A stretch of DNA of 64,000 nucleotides from Orbilia blumenaviensis. Its lineage: Eukaryota; Ascomycota; Orbiliomycetes; Orbiliales; Orbiliaceae. The notes beneath the pieces were generated by a model. It had not been told where the DNA came from and ran no database searches. It saw only the letters and a program-made list of their open reading frames with translations. Below, in pieces: positions 1 through 12,649 of this stretch. Where the stretch lies: NCBI GenBank assembly GCA_036872755.1, contig JAVHNS010000011.1, positions 992,001 through 1,056,000 of the forward strand, read 5' to 3'. The position numbers and the translations under genes were made by a program. Each line of letters starts with the position of its first letter. Positions within the stretch are counted from its first letter, which is position 1.

Positions 1-1566
1 GTGTGCAACATACAATGGACGAACGAATGATGAAATTATCCACATGTCGTGTTCTCGTATGTGGGAAGCGAGCTGCAAGTGACTATTCTAGGCTGGGGAT
101 TCCAAATATGCTTGGCCTAGCAGGAGCCGAGGGACTCCGTGACCGAAGACCGAACCAAGGCCTGGGCCAGGCGCTAGAGAGCTGGGTCCCTGCATGCCTG
201 GCTTGTTCCGTTGACTAGCGATATTCACAGCAAGTTTCTGGCATGCCACCAGCACAACTTCACACGACCGTTAGCTGTGGCGCTGCAGCTCTGATTGATG
301 ATTGATAGTTCTGGCTAGCCGAAGAAAGAAAGAAAGGGAAAAATGCCTTTCTTTTACATGAAGCCAAAGGAGCTTGCTCCCAAGGACGTCGTGGTGCGCC
401 GCCGGATACCTTGAGATATTCAAATAGGAAAGCGACAGGTACCCACCCCCGAGACTATTTGAAATCGTGATTGGTCCTCAACCTCGGATGACTGGATCCG
501 AGACGACTAGAATCCAAGAAGCAGACCAAGAAGCTTGAGGTCCTTGATCGCCTCTCAGCATTGCCGTCCCAGGTTTGTTCCAAGACGACTGACTGTTCCG
601 ATTTTTTCATGACGAGATTTCCGACTGTCTATGCCTGCATATGATAAATACACGCCGCTGCGCTCCTCTTTCCTTTCCCTCTTTTTCCTTTGACACCAGA
701 ACTGCCTTCCATTGCAGAGACTTGGATGCTACTATATGAATATCGGCACTTAACAGTTCCGACATTGCATTGGCGTCGACAGACTAATATAATTATTTCT
801 AACTGACCCGCAGTGTGCGACCGAACAGGGTACACAGACGCAGCTTGTGACTTCTGACGTTTTTCCTTCTGCGAGAAGTACCGTTTTATTTTGGTTTCGG
901 ATTCCGTGATTTTCCAAAGCCCTTTCCAAGCCGGGTCTTTTAAAATCCTCTCTGCTCCAGTTCCAGCCGTCCTTGATCGTCAGCATCATAATTAGGTCTT
1001 TTGCCTCCCTTGCAGTCCGCATAGCGCAAAGCAAGGCCTGTGGAGAAAACCCTCCTCGTGGGCGATTAACCGTTCGAATCGAGGATTACGCAGGGCTGCC
1101 AGGATCAATATAAACTAACCCAAGACCAACTGCATCAACTGCAACTGCAACCTCGCCCAAGCTTTCCTCCTTTTTGATCTTTTCTCCTCCGGCATTTCAT
1201 TCACGAATTCTTGCACATAATTTTACGGCTTAGTTTTTAATACTTACACGACACGATACGCCCGATACGCCTTCTTTTTTTCGATCGAATCGACACCTTG
1301 CGGCAGGCGGGAATCATGAATATTTATCTGTGATAGCGGCTGACGACGACCGACTGCAGCGGGTCCTTCCGTCGCCCGGGTCTTAAGACATCCACACAAC
1401 CTTCAGACACCCCAAACTCCAACTTGAACACTCCTCCTTCTACTACAAATACGTAAACCGTATCTTCTCATTCCATCGCGATCAAAACTCCGCTTCACAT
1501 CAAGGGGTATCAGTAGCTACATCTTAGTTTGTTTATCTGAGGGGCGGCATCCCTCCTGTCGTTACA
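1..1566. other. Upstream non-coding region of the RING gene
   Basis: No reading frame here has credible protein character. The last 400 bases are pyrimidine-rich and run into the start codon at 1567, as expected for a promoter and 5' leader. An AT-rich TATA-like stretch lies near 1108-1116. A GTTCGAATC string near 1072 resembles a tRNA B box, but no cloverleaf can be built around it. Confidence 0.5.
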
Positions 1567-3668
1567 ATGTGTAAGTGCCTTCGCCTGGATTTCCTTGGCG
1601 TGCATTAATGAACTGACCATCTCCTCGGCCTTTCTTTTCCCCTCGCACAGCTGCCGCGACCAACTTCAACTTTAGTGTCATCGTTATTCCCTCTGCCGCA
1701 CGCGGCGCTGCTGCCAATCTCGATTTTCCTACTCTAAATGTTCGTACCTACATCGTCCTTAGCCCACCTAGCTGCACCTGTCTGATAGAATTTTAGCAAT
1801 CGCTGTCGTTTGCCCTCGAGATATCTTCACCGTCCGACTTCCAAACTCTCTACTCGCAAGACTCTAAAGGTGGAAACACCTTTAAGGGCCTTCTCTATGT
1901 TCCCGATCTCGACCCTTCCGATCCATGCGACAACCATGAACTCGTTCCGCGAAATGTCACCCGAAAGGCCAACCTCCCAATGGACGACCTCAAACTTATC
2001 GCCTACGCCCCACTAATAACCCCACACTGCAGTCGCCAGTACATGTATTCCGCCGAAAACGACAATGTTGCGGCATTCATATTCTACGGTGTTCCCGAAA
2101 AATATTCGAATAATACAGATCCTCTCGAAGGCGAAGAGTATCCGTTCGAATACCCTGTCTACTATTTAGATGGAGCGATTGGGCAGCCCTTGATGAATAA
2201 GTTGTCGGAGTATAGTGCAAATATGTCAGAGGTGTATAATGGGTTTAATCTGACGGAGGCTGGGTATGATATTCGGGATTATGCTAGGATATATACGGTC
2301 ATTTCGACGAGTGGGTTACCTTCCCTCCGCCATGAGCTGGTTTTCTTTTTTTGTCGGGGTTGAAGATTGGCCTCGTGGGATTTAAAAACCCACGCGGCGG
2401 CGGCTTTCGAACACATGGTTTTCACGGTGCTAACGTCCCTGATAGGAAATACAAACCCAATGCCAGGCTTGTGGTTATTCCTCCTCGTTGTCGTCGCCGT
2501 TTTATTATTTATCATCGGTGCCTCGTCGCTACTTATGCATCTCTTCCAATTTCACTACCGACGAAGTCTACGGCGCCGCATTGCGAACGGAGAGGTGGAC
2601 TTAGAAGGTCTAGGAGTGGGAAGGATTACTGTACCCCGGGATTTTCTGGCGAAGTTTCCACTATACGTTTATATTGCAGAAAACGGAGGGCAGACGACAC
2701 CGCCTGTACAAAAAGTGCAAGATGCCACAACTTCCGATAATACGGCGCAGACATCGAGGGGGGAGGGACGGAGGAAGGAAAGGGTCAGGGTTCCTGGTGC
2801 AGTCGTGGTTAAGGAGGGAGTGTCGATTATAATACCGGCTACCGCCACAGCTGAACGGAAATCGAAGGGCAAGGAAAGAGTGAAGGATAAGCCAAGATCT
2901 CCGACTACAGCTGGTACAACTGCACCACCTGAAATGACAGAAGTATCTACATCGAAAGGTCTAACTCTGGCTTCACCGACATCACCATCCACAAAATCCC
3001 GTTCATCGCCAAAGGTACAGTCTCCGTCTACATCAACACCTGGGTTAGGAAACCAAACCTCCCCGCCAACATCGCTACCACACCCACGCGGATACCACCA
3101 AACCTCATGTCCGATCTGTCTCGACGACTTTATTCATCAGGAAACCACCGTTCGAGAACTACCGTGCTTACATATCTTCCATCCGGAGTGTATCGACCCA
3201 TACCTGGAATCGCAATCCTCGCTATGCGTGCTGTGTAAACAGAGCTGTCTGCCGAAGGGATATGTGCCGATACGGCTTACAAACGCAATTGTAAGACGGG
3301 AAAGACTGTTAAGGTCGGTTAGGGAGAGGAGTAGAGAGGTTGCTGCTGCCACTGCGGCGAATAATAGTGGCGGTGGTGAGCAGGGTGGGATTTTGTGGAG
3401 GTGGAGGTTGAGGAGGTTGAGGAGGCAAGAGCAGGATTTAATGGGGAGACAGGCACTTGTAAGAGCTGGACGGGGGCATTATGGGGAGAGAGGGAGAGGT
3501 GGAGGGTTTGGATTGGGCCCGCATTATAGAGAACATAGGGAGGTTGAGGATGTGGTTAGGCCGAGATGTAAGTTTTTCATAATCATTGTTTTCCTTTCTG
3601 TGAGGGTGCTTTACTGACTTGAAGTAGGGAGGGAAACGATGGATAGGATATTCCCTGGGTTTAGATAA
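1567..3668 (+). CDS. PA domain / transmembrane / RING-H2 E3 ubiquitin ligase
   Basis: Five coding exons give 617 residues: 1567-1570, 1651-1739, 1797-2314, 2366-3567, 3628-3668. The first exon holds only ATG plus one base. Residues ~32-205 form a protease-associated (PA) lumenal domain with several N-x-S/T sites. A membrane helix follows at ~237-262. A low-complexity Ser/Thr/Pro/Lys linker (~300-440) leads to a RING-H2 finger with C452, C455, C471, H473, H476, C479, C490 and C493 in C-x2-C / C-x-H-x2-H-x2-C / C-x2-C spacing. The tail is Arg- and Gly-rich. This is the PA-TM-RING architecture of membrane ubiquitin ligases that act in endosomal or vacuolar sorting. The role is inferred from architecture, and no specific orthologue is claimed. 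A clear signal peptide is not evident: the N-terminus is only mildly hydrophobic. Intron 3 is only 51 bases and its donor (GTTACC) is weak; it was chosen because it is the one that keeps frame. Confidence 0.85.
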
Positions 3669-4859
3669 CAGGAAACGGTCGACCACATTAGAAAATTATT
3701 TTGATAGGTACAGGTTTGGAAAAAAGTTGAACAGGAGTTACCAACGACGAAGGACGGGTTTTTGATCTAAAGGGTTTTTTTTCGCTTTCGATCCTATTCG
3801 AAGAGATACCATACCATCTTTGATTCATATACTATCTACTATCTACTATCTATGTCTCTGGATCTCTTTTTTATTTACGCCCAGGCTCTTTTTTTTTTGT
3901 TTTTCATTACTTCTGCCGGAGAGGTTTTTCCAGTCTTTTCATTCCCCGAGCGTATCTACCATTGGCGATTTGTTTTAATCTACCGGCCGGTTGACTTTTT
4001 TTACCCGTCCTAATGTTTTCTTCCCCGTCTTGCTCTACCTGATGCAAAAAAGCATTCATGTCGCTCTTGTTTTCCTACTATTCATGTTTTTTATCCAACA
4101 GGGTGGCATATTGGGATATGGCGTATCATCACGGTTTCTTCTTTTCCTTTTTACTTCTGGTTCTTCTTAAGTTCCTTGCAGTTGAGATAATATAATGATT
4201 CTGGAGATATGTTACTATACTACTTTACTATATCATATTATTCTATTTTATTCTATTGTATCACGTTTTTTTCTCTTAGCATAGCTTTGGGTTTTTGCTA
4301 TAGGCTTCGTTATTTATTCATCGAAGGGATCGGCTTAGTTAGATTTTATGGTATTCATGGTTTTTTTTTTTTGTTATTATTTTTATCGATGGAGTTGAAG
4401 GTTGCTTGGGGGACGTTTGCGAATATAGAGTAGATTGCAAACTTGAAGTAGAACTCTCTCTCTCTCGTTCGTATAATCGATATCGTAGCCAGGGCGTTAC
4501 CTACAAACCCCATAGAATTATCTATTTATATATAAGGCATGTATATATAGCTAGATTTGAAATCGTTTTTCGGCTAGAGACTATGGTGTTTATACCATAG
4601 GGAAACGGTTTGTGTTTTTATAATAAGTTAGGTTTGAGGCTGGTTTACGAGACTAGTTAAGGTATCAAAAGAGTCAGTGGTTTTGAATCGTTTGAGCTTC
4701 GGAGTAATAAGTTTTGGAGAGATGTTTGAAGAAGGATTTTTAGTTACAAAAAAGCGTGTTTAAGAAAAATGTAACTGAAGGGTTCTCAAGAAAGGAGGGA
4801 GGGAGGTAGATTAATCCCCTAAGTGATTGTGGTTAATATACTAGGTAGTTGCTAGTTAT

Positions 4860-4891
4860 GGGAGGAGGAGGAGGAGGAGGAGGAGGAGGAA
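4860..4891. repeat. (GGA)n microsatellite
   Basis: About ten uninterrupted GGA triplets in non-coding DNA, followed by an AT-rich TATATATA segment. Confidence 0.9.
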
Positions 4892-5002
4892 GCTATATAT
4901 ATAAATTATATTTCGAGGCGGGAGAGCTAGCTGGTGGGTAGAACTTTGAGTCAGTAGGCTCATGAATTTCAGAAACCCTGGCATTTCGTAAACTAATAGA
5001 AT

Positions 5003-5042
5003 GTTTTTTTTATTTTTTTTTTTATTTATTTTTTTTTTTTTT
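5003..5042. repeat. T-rich homopolymer tract
   Basis: Forty bases that are almost entirely T, interrupted by a few A, in the spacer downstream of the RING gene. Confidence 0.85.
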
Positions 5043-5415
5043 GGATATGAATATGTATAAGTCTATATGAAATATCTCCTGGGTGCACTGTAGCGGAGTA
5101 CAAGATTTGATATATCTCCGATCTAGACGGTAGCTATCAAGAAATCAAAGTTCGTGCCATTCGCTGGTTGGGTTTGGGTTTTTGTTTACGAATATAGATT
5201 CGTTTTTTATGGTAAGATACTTTTATACATCCAGATGGGATTTGATGTTATAAGTTAGAGATAGGATGGCTATCATGATGGTTGGCTGTAATGCAAACAA
5301 TTATCTCCCAAGAAGCTGACGGAGTGTGGTGGTGGTCAAATCAGTTCTTGCACGTTTTATGTCCGCCTGGGAAGGGATGGTAAAGTCCGACCCAAAAACA
5401 AGGTCCAAGAAGGAC

Positions 5416-5416
<1 letters not shown>

Positions 5417-5446
<30 letters not shown>
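5417..5446. repeat. Poly-A tract of 30 bases
   Basis: An uninterrupted run of about 30 A. It could be a retroposed poly-A tail, but no coding or tRNA-derived sequence is recognisable immediately upstream, so it is annotated only as a homopolymer. Confidence 0.85.
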
Positions 5447-5447
<1 letters not shown>

Positions 5448-8400
5448 GAACTAACGAAAAAAATAGTTCAAAAGAAATCAGACACAACCGATTTTCTCAG
5501 GACAGGATAGAACGGGATGGGGGGATTTCAGGCACTTTTTGCTAGTTTGGGTGCTGTTGGTTAATTGTTGGAACCGTTTTGTGGTGTTACTCATTGATTG
5601 TTTATTATTGTTTTTCTTTTCTGGTCAGGCTGAAGGAAGGAAGGAAGGAAGGTATTTTAGGGCACATATTTTATGACGAGGTTGTAGGATCTGATGTCCT
5701 GTACCTGTATTCCTAGGTCACAGGTGTTTTTCGGTCAGTGACTAGGTGGATAGAGGCCGTAGGATGAATGTCGGTTCCTCGCTTGGATGGGATGGGGAAG
5801 GAAAGGCGGGCGGAACTTTTAGGACATGCTAGGTACCGAAGGGAAAAAAAACTGCGGCCTTTTCTTTAGCCTCCTTGGGATTCTTGCGTTGTTCCGCAGG
5901 CCGGGTTAGCGTGAAGAAAGGCCAGGCAGACAGATAGAAAAAACTGAACTGATTCGGTAAAGAAGAAAGCCGGTGGGAGGGAATGAACGAGCGAGACAGA
6001 AGAAAGAGGAGTAGTAATCAGCCTGTCTGTCTGTCTGTTCTGGTTCGTCCGTCTGTCGGTTCTTCAGCCGGTTTCGAAAAAAATGTGAAATGCATTAATG
6101 GTTTTCGAAAGGCGAGGATGGCAAGAGGCGAGAAAGAGGCTTATGTTTTGCCTCAGCCCAGGCGGGGATGGATGCAAGACAGCGGATGCAACGGAGGAAG
6201 GCAGGTTGGAGCCGTGGGTTCGCTGCTGGCTGAACCTTTTTTTCTTCGGTTGAGTGATAAAATATGATAGATCTTGTTAATGTTCCATGGGCATTTTGAT
6301 TAGGATCTTGCTCGCAGCGGTGGCTCTTGCTTGGGGTATAATCGTGGAGTTTTGGTTCTTTTTTTAGGGTCTAGATCTAATTGTGACCTTGGAGATGGTG
6401 TTGAAGCTGGGTAGGTACCTGAGCTGAGCTGGTAGATGGGAATTGCACAGAGTCTTCTTGAGGGTGTCGATTAGATCATATCGTGTCACATCATCTTTAT
6501 GGAGTTCGATTTAATCAGTATACAGTCAATACTGCTAATAGGCTTCATGACAGTCGAATCAATAATATCAATCACAGTTGAATAAACAGGTCAATTGTGC
6601 ACACGTGAAGTCACGATATTCTACCCATAGTATCAACGGGTGGTGGGTGAATCGACAACGTCCTTTTTTTTTTCAAAACACCAAAATAAAACGGCTAGTA
6701 GATTCGACTTTCCCGCAGGTCGGTACGGCACTCGCACTCGTCTGGGGTTCACGATCCTCTTCATCCATCCCGCGTTGCCAATTGGTCTGTCTGTCCAGGT
6801 TGACCAACATCCAGCCGATTTTTTCTACCATCAGAAGATGGGTGTGGGTATTGTTGCCTTTCCATTCGACGAAACCTACGTTGCCCTTGCTTCGGGGATT
6901 TTTTTGGCTGACTAGCTAGACTAGCATGGCATGACAGAACAGAAAGAAAGGTTGGGGCTCAGAATGAACAATTCCTTAGGACCATGGGTGGCTCAGACAA
7001 AAGGGTAGGAACGAAAAAAAAAAAAAAAAACTGGCATCATTGTCAATTGCGCAATGAACACGCCTGTCCATTTACATTCCCTCTTGCATTTGCCAGTGCT
7101 GTCTAGTTCGGGACATTGAGGTCACGATGGATAGATAGATGGTGAGTGAACTATCGATTTTTGCTTTGCCTTAAACCGATCGATCAGGAATTCAAAGCAG
7201 GTACGGGACACCTCCACCTCCACCTCCCAGGCATCTTAAACGGTTTCACGCGGGTCGAGCTAAGACCTAAAAAACCGAAGAAAGCAAAGAGAGGAGGGGA
7301 AGGATAGAGAAACGGGTTCGAGACGAGGAGGGTAGAATAAACAGATAGACAGACAGGATGGGTGGATGGGTAGAGGGCTTGAGGGGATGGATGGCTGCAT
7401 GTGAACGGAGCTAATGTTGCATCAGATATCCCCCCAAACTTCCATAGCATCTTTTTTCTTTTCTTCCAAAGCTGTTGGATCTGGCACGAGAAGCGAAATA
7501 AGAAACAGCAGAAAAAGAAGAGGAGGAAAGATGGGGTTTCCGTGGAAGTTTGAGAAAGCAAGCCAAAAAAGCTTGGGTTGGGTCGGGTCAAACGTTGACG
7601 CTTCGGGTGGGGTAGGAAGGAACCGCTGCTTGGTGTGGGCTGCACGTGTGTCCTGTCTGGATGGGAAAAGAAAAAGGGCACAACTGGCCTTATCCGGTCG
7701 CAGATAGCGCTCTTCCTTCTCTCTCTCTATTTTTACTCTTTTTTTCCCTTTCTCTTTGAATCTTGTCGGCTGCTTGGATATATGTTTTCTTCTTTTCTTC
7801 TCGTCGAGTATGGCATTGCATTGTAGGATTGAATTGTGAATTGTGAACTGTGTGCGAATTGAGAATTCAAAATGCGTGATATATATCGATAGAGCTGGCT
7901 GTAACTCTCCAGCAGCGGATAGATGGATACTCAGACAGACATAAACGTATCTGTGAGGTTCAAACTTAAGACTAGCTAGACGTGCGAGAAACGGTGAGGC
8001 GTGATATCATTCATCCATGGGTAGTACCGGAAAGTAAGATGCAGCAGCATGTAAGCATGCTAGAGGCGAGTAAGTCTGGAAGCAAGCAATCAAGCAAGCA
8101 AGCATACAAGCATGTAGATGCAAGTCAGTCGAGCAAAAAAGTAGACTCCACAGGACAGGACCGGACAGGACATGCAAGCCCACCACACGAGGGTCTCAGA
8201 AGAAGCTGCTGCATGCGAGGGGTGTGGTCGCTTGGTGGAGGGCGGAGGGCGGAAGATCGATTGATCTCGACTGGCCAGAATCGTGTCAACTGGGGCCATC
8301 CCAGCGGGGTTTCTCTCTAGCATGTATGTATCTACCCCCAGCGTCAAAACCGGTCGGTCGTCGGTCTTTTACTCTCTTTCGACGTTTTGGTTTATTTTCT

Positions 8401-8798
8401 TCTTTTCAATTTTTTTTAAAAGCAGTTGTTTTTATTTTGAAATTACGTAGAAGATGGGAAGCCAGCTATCGGTGGGTCAGAGTTAAATGTCAGAATCAGG
8501 CCAGGTCAGGTCAGGTCACAGACAGGCCTACGGACATCAAAACAGATAGCAACGGTAGAAACAGAATTTCGAGAAACAGAAACAGAAACAAATGCAGATA
8601 GAAGACACGGAAGACGAAGACGAAGACGAGGAACAATAACAAACAACAGACGAACAGGGCAGGGCAGGGCAGTGGCAGCAGTTAGCGGTAGCGGTAACAG
8701 CAGCGGTAGTGGTGGTGGTGCAGCACCTCGCAGCAGCGCAGAGTTTTCGCGGGACTCCCTCGCTCTCTTTCTTTCCTGTCTTCCCCCCCTCGACAGGC

Positions 8799-8806
8799 TA
8801 TAAATA
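8799..8806 (+). promoter_or_regulatory. Candidate TATA box upstream of the HMG-box gene
   Basis: TATAAATA follows a pyrimidine-rich block and precedes about 1.6 kb of strongly CT-rich sequence. A transcription start near 8830 would give the HMG gene an unusually long leader. There is no independent evidence for a transcript here. Confidence 0.3.
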
Positions 8807-10182
8807 CCACAGTGGCATGCCCACCCGCCCGCTAGTTTTTTATTTTATTTTTTCCCTTTCCCTTCTTTTTCTTTTCCTTTCGGTTTCTTCTTTCTAGACG
8901 GTTGGTTTTTGTTCTTCCGTAGACATAACTTACGTATATACCGACATACACTATCATATCATATCACATCGTATCATATCGCCATTTACTATCGTCATTA
9001 TCGCTGTCGGTAACCTTGTTGCTCCGTACACACAAGGCGGACTGTGACCAGCTATTATTATCATCACCATCTGAAGCTCTTGTATAAAGAGAAAAACTCT
9101 TTCTGTTATCGATTCAAGGTGTGTTCTTTATTTTCATTTTTATTTTCTGTTCTGTTCTATTTCATCTGTTGTTACAATGTCGTGCTGTCGTGTCCAAGTC
9201 CTTGCATTTTTTATTTTTCGGTCTTGTTCCGGTGAAGCAGTTTTTCCCCGGGTGTGGTGAGAGCAGGCTAGCAGCCCAGCCCCCAGCATTTATTTTTTCC
9301 TGGTCTTTCCAAACGTGTGCGTGAGTGAGGGGTGTGTGGTATTAGTGGTGGCATTTCTAGGTTGGGTTTGTTTATGTTTGGGCAACCAGGCAGAATTCAT
9401 TCGAGCCGGGAGTAAAGTGAACGAGAGGGAGGGAGAGAAAGCCAGTTGGTTGACTGGACTGCCCAGCTACTGGTTGGGCGGCGGGCCACCCATCAATTAC
9501 CCGTTTCCATCTGGTTTGGATTAATGGATGAATAAGGGAAGGGAGAGGGAAAGAGAGGGAGAAGACAGAGAGGAGAGTGTGCCCAGCCCAGCCAGGACTG
9601 ACAGACCCGGCAAGCACCCCAAACGGTCCAAACAGTCCAAACAGCTGGACCAGGCACTCACTGGCTCTGGCACCGACTGGCCCTGACTGGTAATGGCACT
9701 AAGGCCACCCAAAGGCTACGCTACCATTCACACACTCTCTCCCTCTCTTCCTCTCGCAGCAGGCCGCCCGAGCTGGGACCTGGCTGGCTGGCTGGCTGGC
9801 TCGTTCGTTCCTCTTTAATTCAGGGCATTCCCCTTCTTCCCAGCTTTGTCCCTCCTCTTCCTCTTCCCTTCACTCCACTCCACTTTCTCATCCATCCTCC
9901 TTCATCCCTCTCCGGTCCCAACACCACAACACAAGCACACTCGCCTTACCTGACCCGGCCAGCCCAGACTTTCTGTTCTGTTCCGTTCCGTCGTCCGTCT
10001 GTCTGCCCTGTCCCAGGCACCGCCCTACCTTTTTTTCCTTCTCTCCCTTCCTTCCGCCGCATCTTTCTCACTCACAACAAGCACCCACCAGAAAGAACCA
10101 TCATCAAGCAAACATACACTGCTTCTGCCTCTCCTCAACCTAAACACTCCCATCCATTCCCTCTCTTGTTCCCCCGCGCAAG
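8807..10182. other. CT-rich leader region of the HMG-box gene
   Basis: No credible gene. The segment is dominated by C+T runs on the plus strand (9720-10180 especially) and by short tandem tetranucleotides such as (TGGC)n at 9781-9801. CT-rich stretches next to the transcription start are common in strongly expressed genes of filamentous fungi, so this is most simply promoter and 5' UTR. Confidence 0.45.
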
Positions 10183-10450
10183 GTAAGCTAGGTCTCTCGC
10201 TACACTATCCACCCATCCACCACCAGCCAGGCTGCATCCACCTCCACCTACCCACCCAGCAGCTACCTGGTTATCTCTTCTTTTCTTCCCTTTCTTCCCT
10301 TCTTTTTTTCTCCTTCTTTTTCTCTCTCTCCGCTCTCCACGCATTCTTTTACCGTCACTTTCCTTACGCCCCCTTCGCTTGTGAATATTCTTTGCACCTC
10401 CAAATCTCAACACGACCAACTAACGATCATGATGTTGTCCCGTTTGTTAG
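10183..10450 (+). other. Probable 5' UTR intron of the HMG-box gene
   Basis: A strong donor (AG|GTAAGC) at 10183, a good branch point (CTAAC near 10420) and an acceptor TTAG ending at 10450 define a 268-base intron. It ends ten bases before the start codon at 10461. The segment is CT-rich and non-coding. Removing it joins the CT-rich leader directly to the ATG context CACCATGG. Confidence 0.55.
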
Positions 10451-10460
10451 ATCGCACACC

Positions 10461-11646
10461 ATGGCTAGGTCTAAAGATAAGCCCGCCCCGGCTCCGGCTG
10501 CTGCGACCGCTGTCGACCCTCAGAATGTCCTCCAGAAGTACCAGCAAGTAAGTCTTTGTCCCAATCTCATTTTATTTTCATCCTCTCTCTTCAACTTGAT
10601 GTATCTCTTCAAACCTCCAACATCCAAACACGACATTACTTGCATATTTCATTCAATACTTGCCTATCCCAAGCACCTGCCATCTCAGTTCACCTGTTAG
10701 CCCGCGGAAATGGGTCGCATGAGAACTCGATCAATCGAACGAATGGATGACGAAGAAAAATTGAAAAGAGATCGATCGCTAACGTCATTGATACAGTTGT
10801 GCGTGAGCTTGGACAGCCTTGCAAACGCTGCTCACGTGGCTTCATACGCTGCTGGCCAGTACATGCAAGCCAATTTCCCAGACTTCAAGCCCGGTGACCA
10901 AACTTTCTTCGGTGGCACCTTCCCTCGCGCCGGCGCTATTGCCGCTGCCGTCGCTCGTGCTGCCTCCGCTGCACCAGAAGCCGATGAAGAGGCCGCTGAA
11001 GATGGAAACGCTTCAAAGCGTCGCAAGCGTACTAAGAATACCACACCAAAGGACCCCAATGCTCCTAAGAAGCCATTGACAGCTTATTTTGCCTTCGCCA
11101 AGGCTGCCAGACAGGAGGTCGTCCAGGAGCTTCCTAGTGCTAGCAATAAGGAGATCACTGAGGAATTGGCTAACAGATGGGCCAACATGAAGGATACTGG
11201 TGAACAAGTACGTATTCCCCTCTATGAATTTAAATATATTTATTTTATGTATATATACTAACGGAAGAATTTTGCAGCAACCGTTCCGTGACCAGTACGC
11301 CATTGAGATGCAAAAGTACAACAAGCTGCTTGCTGCATACAAGGCTAAGCTTAGTGGACAACCTGCTCCCGAGGAGATCCCCGAAGAGGCAGAGCCCGAA
11401 GAAGAGGAAGAGGAAGAGCCAGCTCCACCTCCAAAGCCCGTCACTCCTAAGTCGACCAAGGGAAAGAAGGAGAAGAGCGAGTCTACCAAGAAGAGTAAGA
11501 GCAAGGAGAAGGCTACTCCTAAGGAGAAGAGTTCTCGGAAGCGTTCGACCAAGGAAGTCACCCCGCCTCCATCAGCTGGTGAAGAGGAGCAAGTTGCGCC
11601 CGCCACCAAGTCGCCTAGAAAGCGAAAGAGGAAGGCCGCTGATTGA
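10461..11646 (+). CDS. HMG-box chromatin protein
   Basis: Three coding exons give 288 residues: 10461-10547, 10797-11207, 11278-11646, all junctions phase 0. The N-terminal Ala/Pro-rich segment is followed by a helical region (~25-60). A basic patch (KRRKRTK) leads to one HMG box at ~113-192, opening with the hallmark DPNAPKKPLTAY motif and containing the conserved aromatic and basic residues (NRWANM, PFRDQY). Intron 2 interrupts the box. The C-terminal third has a Glu run (~209-222) followed by Lys/Ser-rich sequence ending in a KRKRK nuclear signal. Such proteins bend DNA in chromatin. A helical N-terminus plus a single box recalls Nhp10-type subunits of the INO80 remodeller, but that assignment is inference. 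The leader is long and probably spliced. Confidence 0.88.
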
Positions 11647-12640
11647 AGTGATGGGTTGATGGATCGCCTGCTTTCAGACTTTTTGGAGTAAGCTCTTTAT
11701 CTTTTCCACCTTGCTCGGGAGTTGCGCGCTGACCTCGTTGTCCAGCCCTTTACTTTGAAGCCTTTCTTCTTTCCTGTATCTTCTTCGTCCTCCGGCGTCA
11801 TTCGATTTGTGCTCTGGCGAATCTCATCTTTTGGTCCACCTTTTCCTTTTATCATTCGAGGCTACTTCCTCGCAACCTCGACCTTATGTACTAAAACAGA
11901 CCTGTTTCTTTGATTTTGATTTTGGGAAACAACCGGGCGACAGGAATGAGCAGATCTCTCTCACTGAGTGAAAAAAAAAATGACCCGTATAATGGTGGGT
12001 TTTATAACCTTATTGTGAGAGAGCCTGGTTTCATTTCCTCCATCATTATCCTGGCGTGTTTTTTTCATTCATGTTATTATGGGTCTCGGGATCTCTCTTT
12101 TTTTCCTTCATTATTGTTCATTATTACTCTTATTATTACTACTCTACGGCGGATTATGAATGAATTGACTCCAAAAGATCGTGAAAAAATTCTTTTGCTT
12201 TTACTTTTTTATGTCTCGTTCCCTCGTTCAGTTTCTCTTCGTTCTCTTTTTTCTTCTCTTCACATCTGCAACGGTTGGATACTTCAGTACTTCGTACTTT
12301 GTTTTATGGGTGGAATTCTGTGATTTTTTTAAAAGAAAAAATATATGTTCTATCTGTCTGCGCTTAAGTATTCGTGGGCTATGTCGTCTGGCTTGCTGGC
12401 TCGGTGAATTCTGTCTCAGCTATATCGTGATCAGAAGTGGTTCAATAAAAGGCTTTCGAGACAGCATTAGTAAAAAACGGTCACTCCCCTAGAGCCTTGG
12501 GCTATCTTAAACGAGATAGTTAAGGCCTGAAGAACTTCTGCCTCGTTCAAGATTTCAAAACTCGATAAGGTGCATAAACTTTTTAAGCTTATAATAGTTT
12601 ATCAAGATGAATGTTACGTTATTAAGACCCATAATCTCAA
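11647..12640. other. Downstream region of the HMG-box gene
   Basis: T-rich sequence that probably includes the 3' UTR. The open frames here (11910-12323, 12181-12492) are Phe/Leu/Ser-rich artefacts of the T-richness. No gene is seen. Confidence 0.5.
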
Positions 12641-12649
12641 ATAGACTTT

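Larger units (their letters stand above)
3669..8790. other. Gene-free low-complexity spacer
   Basis: About 5 kb without a supportable gene. Frames of 60-165 codons exist on both strands, but they are rich in Phe, Leu and Ser, overlap homopolymer tracts and match no family I recognise. The stretch holds T-rich tracts, a (GGA)n run, a 30-base poly-A, GGAA and CTGT tetranucleotide runs, and many scattered CAGGT/CAGG repeats (8490-8520, 8645-8670). It may contain 3' UTR of the RING gene and distal promoter of the HMG gene. Confidence 0.5.

Noticed and set aside
1060..1090. tRNA B-box-like GTTCGAATC
   Set aside because: No A box or acceptor stem is visible.
5417..5446. Poly-A as the tail of a retroposed element
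   Set aside because: No upstream element or target-site duplication can be identified.
6578..6919. 113-codon frame in the spacer upstream of the HMG-box gene
   Set aside because: Overlaps another frame, is rich in Phe/Leu/Ser and shows no domain.
11013..11609. 198-codon minus-strand frame opposite the HMG-box gene
   Set aside because: Shadow of the Glu/Lys-rich plus-strand exons; its Ser/Leu-rich translation mirrors them.
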